A stretch of DNA of 36,657 nt from Phytomonas francai (taxonomy: Eukaryota; Euglenozoa; Kinetoplastea; Trypanosomatida; Trypanosomatidae). Both the position numbers and the translations under genes were made by a program. This document shows positions 1 through 8,652 of this stretch, one piece after another (the stretch's first letter is position 1; the number at the start of each line of letters is the position of its first letter). The stretch spans positions 352,107 through 388,763 of the forward strand of contig MJCC01000011.1 in assembly GCA_001766655.1 (NCBI GenBank). Direction: 5' to 3'. A model generated the notes under the pieces. It made no database searches and had not been told where the DNA came from. It worked only from the letters and a program-made list of their open reading frames with translations.

Positions 1-872
1 CCGTGCTCGCCTGGCAGCGCTGCCCCGCCGGCGGGCCCCCCTTCCACGCCCGCCACGCGGCCGCCCGGCGGGTCTACCGCTACCGCATCCTCAACCGCGT
101 CGCGCCCCCCCTCCCCCGCGCCGGGGCCGGCGGCCTCTGGCACGTCGACCGCGCCCTCGACCTCCCCCGCATGCGCCGCCTCGCGGCCCGGATGGCCGGC
201 ACAAGGGACTACGGCTACTTTGCCGACCCGAAGATGGCACACGCCCTGCGCCGCGCCGCGGCTGCCGGCAACGGCCACTGGGATAGGGACAGGGACAGGG
301 GGGGCCACTGGGACTGGGATAGGGGGGGCGGCGCCTGTGTGACGGCCGCCGACGTCCCCGAGCACGTCGAGCCCGGCGGGCCGCCGGCGGCCGCCGCGAA
401 GGTGGCGTGGGAGCGGGGCCACACCAACCTCGAGCGCGCCGCCGCGCTTCCGACGCTCAACGCCTATGGCCAGCGCGTCGTCCACTACGACGCGAAGCCG
501 CGGGAGTACTTCAAGGCCCACACAAACTTACCCACCGTCCGCACCATCGACAAGATCGAGGTCGTGCGCCACGAGGATGAGGTGCACATTTGGTTTGTCG
601 GGAAATCGTTCCTGCGACAACAGATACGGAATATGGTGAGCGTGCTAAAGGCCGGCGGGCACGGCCTTTGGGACGAGCTAGAGCTCCAACACGCCTTCGC
701 CAGCGGCTTTGAGACGTCGCGCAAGAAATTTAAACGGGAGCGACTTCCACCCGCACCGGTCGAGGGTCTGACATTATGGGATATCGAATACCCACCTGAG
801 TTTCGTGGGGATTCTGTACCCGATGTCGACTCCGGCCCCTGCGAAGAGATGAGCATTTCTTTGATCAACTAA
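1..872 (+). CDS. TruA-family tRNA pseudouridine synthase, 5'-truncated by the window edge
   Basis: This is the C-terminal part of a TruA/PUS1/PUS3-type pseudouridine synthase, which isomerises uridine to pseudouridine in tRNA or other RNA. The frame is already open at base 3 (GTG codon), so the gene begins upstream; the catalytic Asp motif (GRTDxGV) should lie in the missing part. Visible family landmarks are FHARH followed by RRVYRYRILNR (residues about 14-30 of the visible part), then after an insertion FVGKSFLRQQIRNMVSVL (about 199-216), which matches the TruA 'FLRhMVRNiVG' helix, and the terminal APVEGLTLWDIEYP, which matches 'PApGLyL...Y'. Between them is a lineage-specific insertion of roughly 70 residues containing Trp-Asp-Arg-Asp repeats coded by a G-run repeat (280-328). 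The first 500 bases are extremely GC-rich and the last 300 are not. The family call is firm; which paralogue (cytosolic, nuclear or mitochondrial) cannot be told. Confidence 0.85.
   Translation, partial: VLAWQRCPAGGPPFHARHAAARRVYRYRILNRVAPPLPRAGAGGLWHVDRALDLPRMRRLAARMAGTRDYGYFADPKMAHALRRAAAAGNGHWDRDRDRGGHWDWDRGGGACVTAADVPEHVEPGGPPAAAAKVAWERGHTNLERAAALPTLNAYGQRVVHYDAKPREYFKAHTNLPTVRTIDKIEVVRHEDEVHIWFVGKSFLRQQIRNMVSVLKAGGHGLWDELELQHAFASGFETSRKKFKRERLPPAPVEGLTLWDIEYPPEFRGDSVPDVDSGPCEEMSISLIN
280..328 (+). repeat. G-run tandem repeat (G-quadruplex-type) inside the pseudouridine synthase gene
   Basis: Two blocks of GGG triplets separated by three-base spacers (ATA, ACA, ACA, then ACT, ATA) run from 280 to 304 and from 310 to 328, each ending in G7. 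The first block alone satisfies the canonical four-run G-quadruplex pattern with 3-nt loops. It lies on the coding strand, so the mRNA would carry it too. It encodes the HWDRDRDRGG / HWDWDRGGG repeats in the family-atypical insertion. Confidence 0.8.
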
Positions 873-1360
873 GATGTCCAAAGCTTATTTAACAGTGCGT
901 TTACGTCGAAGATTTTTCGTTTCTTTCCTTCCTAACTCCAAGTTTCATGACTGCAATTTACTCCTTTTTTTTTTTTTCAGGTTCACCCAACGAGAGTAGT
1001 CTAGCCCTTACGGGAGGAAAGCGTTAGAATGAGGGCTAGTAAGGGTATTGAGTCGTGTGTGGACTTTTCATCTCCCTATATATATATATATATATATATG
1101 GGTGAAATTAGCGAATTATTATTTAGATGAATAAAAATCTATATGTTCCACACTACTAATCAATTGCACTTTTTTTTAAATAAATATCCGGTCTTTATTT
1201 AAAGGCACTAGTTATATTAATCTAGTATTGATCATTACTCTCACTCATTAATTGCTTCAAGTTCTGAAAGGTGAAGGGTTTCACCAGTTCTAGTTGAATA
1301 CATAAGCATTTTCAGTTTTACTATATTTCGTTTTATAATTAAGGGGGTAGGGTCCTCACC
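873..1360. other. Intergenic: 3' UTR / trans-splice region with TA microsatellite
   Basis: There is no gene here. The gap holds a T-tract ending in CAG near 963-981, a (TA)n microsatellite at about 1077-1099, and pyrimidine-rich stretches at 1168-1200 and 1236-1261 followed by AG dinucleotides at 1203-1204 and 1262-1263. No ATG occurs between 1263 and the start codon at 1361, so either acceptor would give the downstream gene a simple 5' UTR. Confidence 0.6.
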
Positions 1361-2173
1361 ATGTACAAAGCTCACAGCAAAGATATCAATCGAAACAAAA
1401 GTTTTCACCCACTCACCTTCAGAAATCTCCGTAAAGTTGAGCAACTCAAAGAAAAGGACGCCGAAAAGGAACGAGCCAACAACAAACGCGCCGATGAGCT
1501 AAACCGTGACAAGGAAAGGCGTCGTTATGACGAACTTATTCTGAACGCATCTCTAGCATTGGGCACAGAGGTTGAGGGACGGACTCCAGGTATGGGGCTT
1601 GCACATTCGCTTCAGACTCGCAAGGTGTTCGCCGCGGAATACAAACGCGAAGATGAGGCAAAACGACCTGTCGAGCAGACTTTTAGCGGCACTCACTCGT
1701 CCCAAGCGATCAAAGGAGCTGGAAGTCTCAATTTCCTGAATAAATTTCAACAGGATGTAGCCTTTGAGGACGCGGTAACAGTGGGAGCCCCGCCAATACC
1801 AGCGGAGTGTGATCAAGGGAGGGATGAGGCGGCAGCATGTCGTAAACGTTGCCGTGATGACAGAGATAATGCCAAAAATGAGTCCTTGCCTTGCACCGGC
1901 CTTGTGACCTCTTCGATGCTTTCTAGAATGAAAAAGGAAAGGGATTTGCTTCAGAAACGGCGCTTAGATCCGCAGCTTCGCGTGGTTGCGTTTCAAAACA
2001 AGACAGTAACCGAAGCCGCCCGGTTAAGAGACCGGCAAAGCGAACTTATGCAGAATGGAAAGGAACATTTAAAGGGCTTAGAGGGAAGCTACGATGTCAA
2101 CGACACCAAAACAAGAGAGCGGGATGAAATTGAGGATCGTATTCGTAGTATCTTGAAGATGAAGAAAACCTAA
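1361..2173 (+). CDS. Cir_N-domain protein, CWC25/LENG1-like splicing-associated factor
   Basis: This encodes a 270-residue, highly charged protein. Residues about 10-60 (NRNKSFHPLTFRNLRKVEQL followed by a Lys/Glu/Arg-rich helix) match the Cir_N domain of CWC25 and LENG1, where 'K-S-W-H-P/V-x-x-x-x-N-x-x-K-V' opens a long basic helix. CWC25 is a step-one factor of the spliceosome; LENG1 is a poorly studied relative. The rest is low-complexity, charged sequence, with a second helical patch around residues 185-260 (SRMKKERDLLQKRRLDP). The ATG is the first after the candidate acceptors at 1204 and 1263. The position of Trp in KSWHP is Phe here. The Cir_N assignment is good from the motif; CWC25 versus LENG1 is not decided. 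A nuclear location is inferred from the family. Confidence 0.65.
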   Translation: MYKAHSKDINRNKSFHPLTFRNLRKVEQLKEKDAEKERANNKRADELNRDKERRRYDELILNASLALGTEVEGRTPGMGLAHSLQTRKVFAAEYKREDEAKRPVEQTFSGTHSSQAIKGAGSLNFLNKFQQDVAFEDAVTVGAPPIPAECDQGRDEAAACRKRCRDDRDNAKNESLPCTGLVTSSMLSRMKKERDLLQKRRLDPQLRVVAFQNKTVTEAARLRDRQSELMQNGKEHLKGLEGSYDVNDTKTRERDEIEDRIRSILKMKKT

Positions 2174-2425
2174 CACTTTTCTACAGTGCTGGTATCTTTT
2201 GCTTTTTTTGTTGGATTGCGTTTGATGACAGATTAAGCGGCCACCTAATGTAGTGCCTTTCCCTCTCTTGTTTGCTTGAATTACACATCCTAATTGTTCT
2301 TTTATGATCGGAAAATATTGCAACATTCTACTTCGTTGTCTTACATTTAACTGACGGATTCAAAATATTAATAATAACAATACTAGATAGGGCAACCAAA
2401 TACTGACAGGGATTGAAAAAGGAGG
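2174..2425. other. Short intergenic region with splice acceptor for PheRS beta
   Basis: This 252-base spacer is T-rich (GCTTTTTTTGTT near 2201-2213; TTTCCCTCTC near 2259; ACATTCTACTTCGTTGTCTTACATTT at 2323-2348, described here by position). AG dinucleotides at 2385-2386, 2389-2390 and 2408-2409 lie before the ATG at 2426, and no ATG intervenes. Nothing else is recognisable. Confidence 0.5.
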
Positions 2426-4318
2426 ATGCCCACTCTTTCGGTTGCCAAGGATTTCTTCTATCGTCTTCTTGGCAAGACGTACACCGATGAGCAGTTCGAG
2501 GACATCTGCTTCCAGTTCGGCGTCGAGCTCGATGACATTACCAGTGAAAAGGAAATGCATCTTCGAGAACACGGCAAGTCGCTGGGTGCTTCGGGTGAAG
2601 GGATGGCGGGGCTTTCCGAAGACGTCATTTACAAAATTGATACGCCTGCCAATCGCTACGATTTACTGAGCGTGGAGGGGATGTGCACGGCTCTAAGAGT
2701 GTTCCTTGGATTCATGCCAACCCCCCGCTACCAGGTTCTTCATCGCAGCAATCCACTTTATCATATGACTGTTGAAAAGAGTATTAAACACGTGCGCGAT
2801 TATGTCGTCTGCGCGGTGTTGAAAAATATCCACTTTAACGAGCAAAGTTATAACAGTTTTATCGATTTTCAGGAGAAACTCCATCAAGGTTTGGCGAGGC
2901 GCCGGACATTAGCTTCGGTAGGGACGCATGATTTGGATAAGATCATGACAAACCGCTTTCTTTATACCGCGCGAATGCGGGAGGATATTCGTTTCATACC
3001 TCTTCGCCAGACCAAGCAGCTCGATTGTGCTGGAGATGGGTTGAAAAATTACTATGCGGAGGATCGCCATATGAGAAAGTATGTTTCCCTCCTCTCAGAT
3101 ATGCCCAAGTATCCTGTTATTATGGATGGAGAGGCTAAGCGTGTGTTATCGCTGCCACCGGTGATTAACTCTGATTTTTCACACATGACGGTGGATACGA
3201 AAAATATCTTTATTGAGTGCACAGCGCCCGATCACTACAAAGCTCAGGTGTTGGTAAATCAGATAGTCTGCGCGTTTTCTATGTATTCTGAGCAGAATTT
3301 CACAATCGAGGCGGTTGCGGTAGAATACGAAGAGGAGGCACCTGACGGGACGAAGCGCGAGATCTGCCCGGTCCTAGAAACAACGAAACTCACCGTGGAT
3401 ATCGACAAGCTTAACCAAATTATTGGCATTGACATGAAATCCTCCGATGAGTGTGCGGATTACCTTCGCAAGATGATGTACGACGTCAAAAAGCTTGACG
3501 CAAAGACGCTTGAGGTGGAAACATCGCCTGTTCGTACCGACGTGTTAGGCATTTCAGATGTGGTGGAGGATGTTGCTATTGCCTATGGCTACGACAATAT
3601 CACCTATCAAGAATGCCATACACACGGGGATGTTTCGCAGACCGCCGTAGGCAAGTTTTCGCACCTTCTTCGCATTGAAATGGCGAACGCGGGATACGTG
3701 GAGCTTCTTACCTTCTCCTTGTGTTCTCAGGATGAGTCTTTTGCTTATTTGAACCGCAAAGACGAGGACATCGCCGTGCATATTGCCAACCCGCAGACGA
3801 TTGAATTTCAAATCTGCCGCCCTTCGCTCATGCCTGGTCTTTTAAAGACACTCAGCGCAAACAAATCGCTGCCGCTTCCACAGCGTTATTTTGAATGTGC
3901 GGATGTGATTTTAATCGATAATGAGAAAAACTTTCCGCCTGTGTTTGAAACGGAAGATTCCTACCCCAGTCCTGGAGCGCGCAACCAACGCCATCTTGCG
4001 GCCATTCACTGCTCGAGTTCTGGTAGCAGCTTTGAGAATATTCATTCCATCACTGAACACGTTTTTATTAAGTTTGGAATCCCTAAAAAAGGAAACGTTG
4101 CGGAGGGTTATAATGGGGATCTTTACACCCTTGAAAAAGGCGAGGATGGGGCTCTTTTCCCTGGCCGCTGCATGGACATCTTTCTCCATCGCCACGGCGA
4201 AAAGGTGAAGATCGGCGGTCTCGGTGTTGTTCACCCCAACACTCTGAAGGCATACGATATCAGCGTACCGTGCTCGTATGTTGAGATTAACATTCAGTTT
4301 CTCTGCATAAATTTGTAA
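2426..4318 (+). CDS. Phenylalanyl-tRNA synthetase beta subunit (eukaryotic/cytosolic type)
   Basis: This is the beta chain of the alpha2-beta2 enzyme that charges tRNA-Phe. It holds the editing site that clears Tyr-tRNA-Phe, while catalysis sits in the alpha chain. The 630 residues are close to the usual 590-630 of eukaryotic/archaeal beta chains. The N-terminal MPTLSVAKDFFYRLLGKTYT is the typical B1 start. The B3/B4 region spans about residues 110-270 (YVVCAVLKNIHF; SVGTHDLDKI, matching the eukaryotic 'iGTHDLDtl'). B5 spans about 315-385 (TTKLTVDIDKLNQIIGI; SPVRTDVLGISDVVEDVAIA YGYDNI). The catalytic-like core follows, and the chain ends with GGLGVVHPNTL and CSYVEINIQ, as in complete family members. 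Start and stop both fit the family, so the gene looks intact. Its composition is uniform and moderate in GC, without the islands seen in its neighbours. Confidence 0.97.
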   Translation: MPTLSVAKDFFYRLLGKTYTDEQFEDICFQFGVELDDITSEKEMHLREHGKSLGASGEGMAGLSEDVIYKIDTPANRYDLLSVEGMCTALRVFLGFMPTPRYQVLHRSNPLYHMTVEKSIKHVRDYVVCAVLKNIHFNEQSYNSFIDFQEKLHQGLARRRTLASVGTHDLDKIMTNRFLYTARMREDIRFIPLRQTKQLDCAGDGLKNYYAEDRHMRKYVSLLSDMPKYPVIMDGEAKRVLSLPPVINSDFSHMTVDTKNIFIECTAPDHYKAQVLVNQIVCAFSMYSEQNFTIEAVAVEYEEEAPDGTKREICPVLETTKLTVDIDKLNQIIGIDMKSSDECADYLRKMMYDVKKLDAKTLEVETSPVRTDVLGISDVVEDVAIAYGYDNITYQECHTHGDVSQTAVGKFSHLLRIEMANAGYVELLTFSLCSQDESFAYLNRKDEDIAVHIANPQTIEFQICRPSLMPGLLKTLSANKSLPLPQRYFECADVILIDNEKNFPPVFETEDSYPSPGARNQRHLAAIHCSSSGSSFENIHSITEHVFIKFGIPKKGNVAEGYNGDLYTLEKGEDGALFPGRCMDIFLHRHGEKVKIGGLGVVHPNTLKAYDISVPCSYVEINIQFLCINL

Positions 4319-5345
4319 ATATTCTACGTCGTCGGAGGTGTGTTTCGCGAGTTGTTGTGTTTGCTCATTCAGCAGAATACGACTTGTTAGCCACAAGGAA
4401 ATTCAACGACATCGAGTTAGAATAACGGAAAAGTCTTTATAGAGAGTAATGAAGAAATACCCAGTACTGTATTTGCACGTTTTATTGCTATCATTACTTC
4501 TATTTAAAATTTACTAACATGGGCGTTTTTTTTCTATTATAAAGGAAAAGAAGTAGTGGAGAATGGTATAAATAATTCCGAAGCTGTTGTGTGTGTGTGT
4601 GTGTGTCTGTGTGCGCGCGTAAAACATTATCTGCAGTGTGCAAAGACTCTAAAAGCCAAAAGACTGATTGTTCTGAGCGTAGATCCTTGACGAGTATTCT
4701 CGAAAATGAAAATAGAAAAATGAAACCGAACGACTACGACATATTACTGTTACTAGTTTTATCATTTTTTTGTTGTGCACTTTTCCCTCTTGACATGCTG
4801 CTATTACTTTGATGTAATGGCAGTGATGTCCAAATTTCTATTTTGGTCATTTACCATGATAATTTGTACCTCACTTATTTAATCAGTCAGTTAGTGAGAT
4901 TATAAATTGATACAGAAATCCGCGCTTGGTGTCGACTTCTTTAACTGAGAATAAAATGGGAAAAATGGTTGTCGTATTCTATGTGAATTCAGGGAGTTTT
5001 GATTTTGCTATAAAAGCTTCAGGAGTGATAATTCTAAAAAACCACCTTTTAAACTTTTGTTTCCTTTTTCCTTCATTAAATGGTAAAAAAAAAAGTAGAA
5101 TGTGTGCCAACAGCTATTGCTTGTCAATATTGTAACACATTTTCTTCTTTGAAACCTTTAAGGGGGCTGGCATTGAACTCTTTTCCATAATATCCTATAA
5201 ATTCCGGCTAGCGGATATCTGGTTCTTTATGGGTTTCAGTAGGGTAATTTTCCCTCTTTTTTCCTACTATTATTTTCTCCTTGCTCTGCCCATTTAGTGG
5301 GACGAAAAAGAAAGCATATATTAGGATTTCCAAAAAAAAAACAAC
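4319..5345. other. Intergenic region with GT microsatellite, no supported gene
   Basis: This 1.0 kb AT-rich gap contains a (TG)n tract at about 4585-4613 ending in GCGCGCG, several T-rich stretches and a run of nine A residues near 5332-5341. Short open frames here start with GTG or TTG, have biased Leu/Phe composition and no recognisable motif, so they are not called. The strong acceptor at its right end is listed separately. Confidence 0.5.
5249..5297 (+). promoter_or_regulatory. Candidate spliced-leader acceptor for the 855-residue ORF
   Basis: A nearly unbroken pyrimidine tract of about 45 bases ends in CATTTAG, with AG at 5296-5297. The first ATG downstream is at 5346, giving a 48-base 5' UTR. 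This placement independently supports the ATG chosen for the unrecognised 855-residue frame. Confidence 0.6.
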
Positions 5346-7913
5346 ATGTTCCGGATTGCTGAACAAAGTGTATCTAGAGCCTCCCCATATCGTTGCTGTA
5401 AAATAAAAGGCCTCACAGGGCCATGTTTTTTACCATCCCGTTGTGTTACGGGTTGTAAATCACTGTGTAACCAATCTGCTGCAGTTTCGTTAATTCGCAC
5501 CGAACCTGAATTCTTTCGCATTGTAGTGCCGTTGGCGTTTCGCCCAATTTCATTCCTTATTCTTTGGTATGTTGGGGGTAGCTCCACTGTATGTAACAAA
5601 TTCGTTCCACACGCTCGCGAAAGGGCCAGTTCAGCTCTATTTTATCCAACTGACTGCATTCTTCTGCGGCATTGGTCTCATTTTGTATGTAATTCTTCAT
5701 CACTGCCACGTTCAAAGGCCGATTTTCATGACAAAATTCACTATTACACGGGTGCACCAACGATGTATTGTTCCGATTCCACTATGCCAGATCTTTTTGC
5801 CCCTGCAAACCTTTACTTGGGCAATCACTTTCTCTTCCATTTTGTGACGCCCATGAAGAAAAATCTAAAAGTGCAATGGAATGGGGATGATGCTCTGTGT
5901 TTACCAACCACTCACTTGATCGAGGCGGTGCCGCCTGATGCCAATTCTGTCAAAACTTTGACGACACCAAGCACCATAGCGTGGTGTTGTAGCCATTTGG
6001 GGTTGATTACAGAACGTGCTCGAAGATTTACGCTGAGTTTATTAAGCCCATTCGAGGGCCGTGAGAGCTGTAAAGTAGGTTTCCTGGCAGCAGACCATTT
6101 TTATGTTGGGAACCCTTTAGGAGCGTCATCTCAGGGATGTTATCGTCGGTGGTTTAGTCTGGCAAAGATCCCCCTGGGCAGTAACTTTTTATTTTCCATC
6201 CATGTACATAGCAATTTTGGAACCAAATTAGCAAAAAAAGTGCAGTACATCGCAGGGGTCGTGTGGGATAGGATACAAAAACTAACCGGCATGGGTCATG
6301 CAGTTGCTTACAGCAACCCTCATTTAAGAAAAGCACACCACAACGAAGAGGTAGCCCTGTTAGAAGTATTTGAAGGGTTCAAAAACCCACAATGTTGTTT
6401 ATTTCCACAGGAGGGATTACCAATGACTCTGTCTCGGGAAAAGTACATGAGCGACACAATAAACTATGCGTCCAATGTAATAGAGGATAGAAAAAGGTGC
6501 ATTGGAATAGTTCCGCAAAGGAAATTATCCGTTACGTGTTCTTTGCACTATTGGTATGATGCTCCTTCATTGCTTGTACCCAAGGGTGCTATTCCAGAGA
6601 GTTTAAGGTTGACGCCCGCGCCAACTTCATTTATGAAGGCATCTTTCAGGGGTTACTTGTCAAAGCCTTTATTTTCCGCCCTTCATAGGGTTTCGCATCA
6701 GCGGATGAACAAAAGCACCTCGAACACAAGTAAATTGAGCAGCCGCAACTTGACCTCAAAATCTGGCCTATCTCGAGCTCGTAAAATGACGGGTCACGCA
6801 CACACGCAATCCCGACGTTCGAAGCAAATGACCACGCCAAGAAAGGCCTTAGCAAAGTTAGAAAATCCCAAATCAACTAGTTCGACCCTCAGGAGAGAAA
6901 ACAAGAAGAAGGACACGCTTAAACACCCACGGCCGGCGGGATCGAAGGCCGGAAAAGACACCTCCTCGGTTCGCGCCTCGAGCCAGCGGCCGAGGCCGAC
7001 GACGGCGAACGCCGCGGCGATGCGCCCGAGACGATTCGGGAGCCCCACTCGGCGGCCTGCCAGCGGCGGCGGCGGCAGGGGCCCCACGCGCGCGGCGGGA
7101 AAAGGGCGGCGCGGCGGACGGAAAGGGAGGCCGGATCGCGGCCAATCGGACGGCAGGGGCCCTCGCCGCGTCTCTCTCGCCCCCCTCCCTCGCAGGGCCC
7201 TCGCGCGCGTGCGGCCCCACCCGTCGAAGGGGGGCCGGCCCCCAACGGGAACGCCAGCGCGGAGGGGAGGGAGAAGGGGGGGGCGGGGGCCGGTGCTCGC
7301 GGTCCCCCCCACCGTCGATCGCACCTGCGCGACGAAGAAGACGGTGTCGGACGCGGTGCAGCTCATCGCCGCCTTCCCCAACGGCGTCGCGCCTGCGCTT
7401 TTGGCAAGGATGCCCCTCCACGACCTCGCCGCCGGGGCGGCGGTGCATCGCCGTGTGCCTTTGCGCGATCTTCTCGCCCCCTTTTTTCTGAGGAGCCTTC
7501 TTAGCGGAGACGGGATGGAGAGCGAGAAGAATCCGAGTAGGTGGAGTAAGCGGAAGGCTTTGCTGGAGCTGGACCGCCTTCTCCCCAAGTTTGGCGCTCT
7601 CGTCGTCGTCTCCGAGCGCGTTTGTCGAGCGGGGCTCAAAAGGCCCGTTTCGCCTAGTTACGCCGTAGACAGCACCATAGCCGCCGTTGTGGCGGCGCTT
7701 AAGCTCGAGGGAATTTCGCTAGAGGCGCTGGCGGCGAGCGGTGTTCCGCTGGTGCTGCTGCTAATTCGAGATAGTTTTCTCACCCGACACGCCTGCGAGG
7801 AGCAGAGGGCGGCGATTGAAGAGGAAATTCAAAGACGTGAGGCTTTCAAGCGAACACGAGTTTTTGTGTTCCCACGGTTTTCAGAAAGCCCCCAATACCC
7901 AGCGATGCGCTAA
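5346..7913 (+). CDS. Unrecognised 855-residue protein with Arg/Gly-rich middle
   Basis: I do not recognise the family. Three parts are visible. Residues 1 to about 450 are rich in Cys, His, Phe, Ser and aromatic residues and contain no domain I can name. Residues about 450-658 are strongly basic and low-complexity (Ser/Lys first, then Arg/Gly/Pro, with GGGGRGP and RRGGRKGRP patches). Residues about 660-855 look like a compact helical domain (TVSDAVQLIAAFPNGVAPAL; RKALLELDRLLPKFGALVVV; STIAAVVAALKLEGISLEAL). The first 450 codons lack a stop in moderate-GC DNA, which would be very unlikely by chance, and the ATG is the first after a strong acceptor. An RGG-like middle would be compatible with RNA binding, but that is inference. 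The basic middle coincides with a GC-rich island (about 6930-7460), so its composition may partly reflect base bias. Confidence 0.7.
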   Translation: MFRIAEQSVSRASPYRCCKIKGLTGPCFLPSRCVTGCKSLCNQSAAVSLIRTEPEFFRIVVPLAFRPISFLILWYVGGSSTVCNKFVPHARERASSALFYPTDCILLRHWSHFVCNSSSLPRSKADFHDKIHYYTGAPTMYCSDSTMPDLFAPANLYLGNHFLFHFVTPMKKNLKVQWNGDDALCLPTTHLIEAVPPDANSVKTLTTPSTIAWCCSHLGLITERARRFTLSLLSPFEGRESCKVGFLAADHFYVGNPLGASSQGCYRRWFSLAKIPLGSNFLFSIHVHSNFGTKLAKKVQYIAGVVWDRIQKLTGMGHAVAYSNPHLRKAHHNEEVALLEVFEGFKNPQCCLFPQEGLPMTLSREKYMSDTINYASNVIEDRKRCIGIVPQRKLSVTCSLHYWYDAPSLLVPKGAIPESLRLTPAPTSFMKASFRGYLSKPLFSALHRVSHQRMNKSTSNTSKLSSRNLTSKSGLSRARKMTGHAHTQSRRSKQMTTPRKALAKLENPKSTSSTLRRENKKKDTLKHPRPAGSKAGKDTSSVRASSQRPRPTTANAAAMRPRRFGSPTRRPASGGGGRGPTRAAGKGRRGGRKGRPDRGQSDGRGPRRVSLAPLPRRALARVRPHPSKGGRPPTGTPARRGGRRGGRGPVLAVPPTVDRTCATKKTVSDAVQLIAAFPNGVAPALLARMPLHDLAAGAAVHRRVPLRDLLAPFFLRSLLSGDGMESEKNPSRWSKRKALLELDRLLPKFGALVVVSERVCRAGLKRPVSPSYAVDSTIAAVVAALKLEGISLEALAASGVPLVLLLIRDSFLTRHACEEQRAAIEEEIQRREAFKRTRVFVFPRFSESPQYPAMR
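7264..7289 (+). repeat. G-quadruplex-type G-run cluster in the 855-residue ORF
   Basis: Four G runs (G4, G3, G8, G5) are separated by spacers A, AGAA and C on the coding strand, satisfying the simple G-quadruplex pattern. It lies inside the GC-rich island and encodes part of the RRGGRRGGRG segment. Confidence 0.6.
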
Positions 7914-8652
7914 AGGAAGGGTGAGGAAGCGGGAGGAAGGGGCCTCGCTTTCTTTGGTTTCTTTATGTTCTGCTTCCTCCTTTTCTCGAGTAGGAATGTT
8001 CACAATTTAGAAGAAGGGAGGCATGTATTTTGTATATTTCTATAGATCATAGAGTTAATAATGTGTGGGAATTTCCTCCTTAAAAATAGTATTTAGGCCA
8101 TTTTCCCATTTTTATACAATGTATCATTTCTTTTTCTTATCGGTGTCTTTATTATTACCATTAGTCATTTTTTTTTGTTTTTGAATACGTGAAAAGTATA
8201 ATTCATATATATCGTCTATTAATGTGTAGAGATCCTAAACAACACTGTTGTTTAAGGTCCATTTAAGTCTATATTTTTCGAGCATAGGATGTATTAGTGC
8301 TATTAATCATCAAGCAATAATGCATATATGACAATTAGGTGACATGTGCACACAATAGAAACTTTTCTTCCCCCCCCCTCTCTCCACCCGGTAAATTCCT
8401 CTGGTAATAGCTTTGCAAGGACGAAAACCAGTTAAAACTAATAAAAGTTCCTTGATACTAAGTGGGGTGACTTGCATGAATTGTAAAAGTTCATTCTTGA
8501 AGTTAATACTCAATTTTTATTTGCCCGCTCCTTGTCACAGACAAAAAAAAAGAATAGAGTAAGTTCAACCTATATTGAGTCTCGCTTACATATAGACATT
8601 ATTATAAAGGGATCCTTATTTTCATGGATTCTTTTTGTATTCTTTAAATTTG
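7914..8652. other. Intergenic region with pyrimidine tracts and a 7-codon upstream ORF
   Basis: No full gene is supported. Pyrimidine-rich stretches lie at about 7946-7987 and 8118-8160, and a C9 run lies at about 8370-8378. A candidate acceptor is at 8514-8540. Between that acceptor and the main ATG (8653) lies one upstream ATG at 8624, which opens a 7-codon frame ending TAA at 8645-8647, only five bases before the main start. Confidence 0.5.
8514..8540 (+). promoter_or_regulatory. Candidate spliced-leader acceptor for the 1118-residue ORF
   Basis: A T/C-rich tract (TTTTTATTTGCCCGCTCCTT) is followed by GTCACAG with AG at 8539-8540. This gives a 5' UTR of about 112 bases that includes the short upstream ORF at 8624-8647. 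Confidence 0.5.

Noticed and set aside
3911..4396. Antisense 161-codon frame over the end of PheRS beta
   Set aside because: The plus strand encodes a conserved PheRS beta C terminus here, and the antisense product has no recognisable feature.
4591..5135. Two small plus-strand frames (73 and 69 codons) between PheRS beta and the 855-residue ORF
   Set aside because: They start at GTG and TTG rather than ATG, the first begins in the GT microsatellite, and their composition is what AT-rich spacer would give.
6794..7639. Antisense 281-codon open frame
   Set aside because: It lies within a GC-rich island, where stop codons are rare in all frames. It is opposite the supported plus-strand gene, its product is Arg/Pro/Gly low-complexity, and it has no acceptor on the minus strand.
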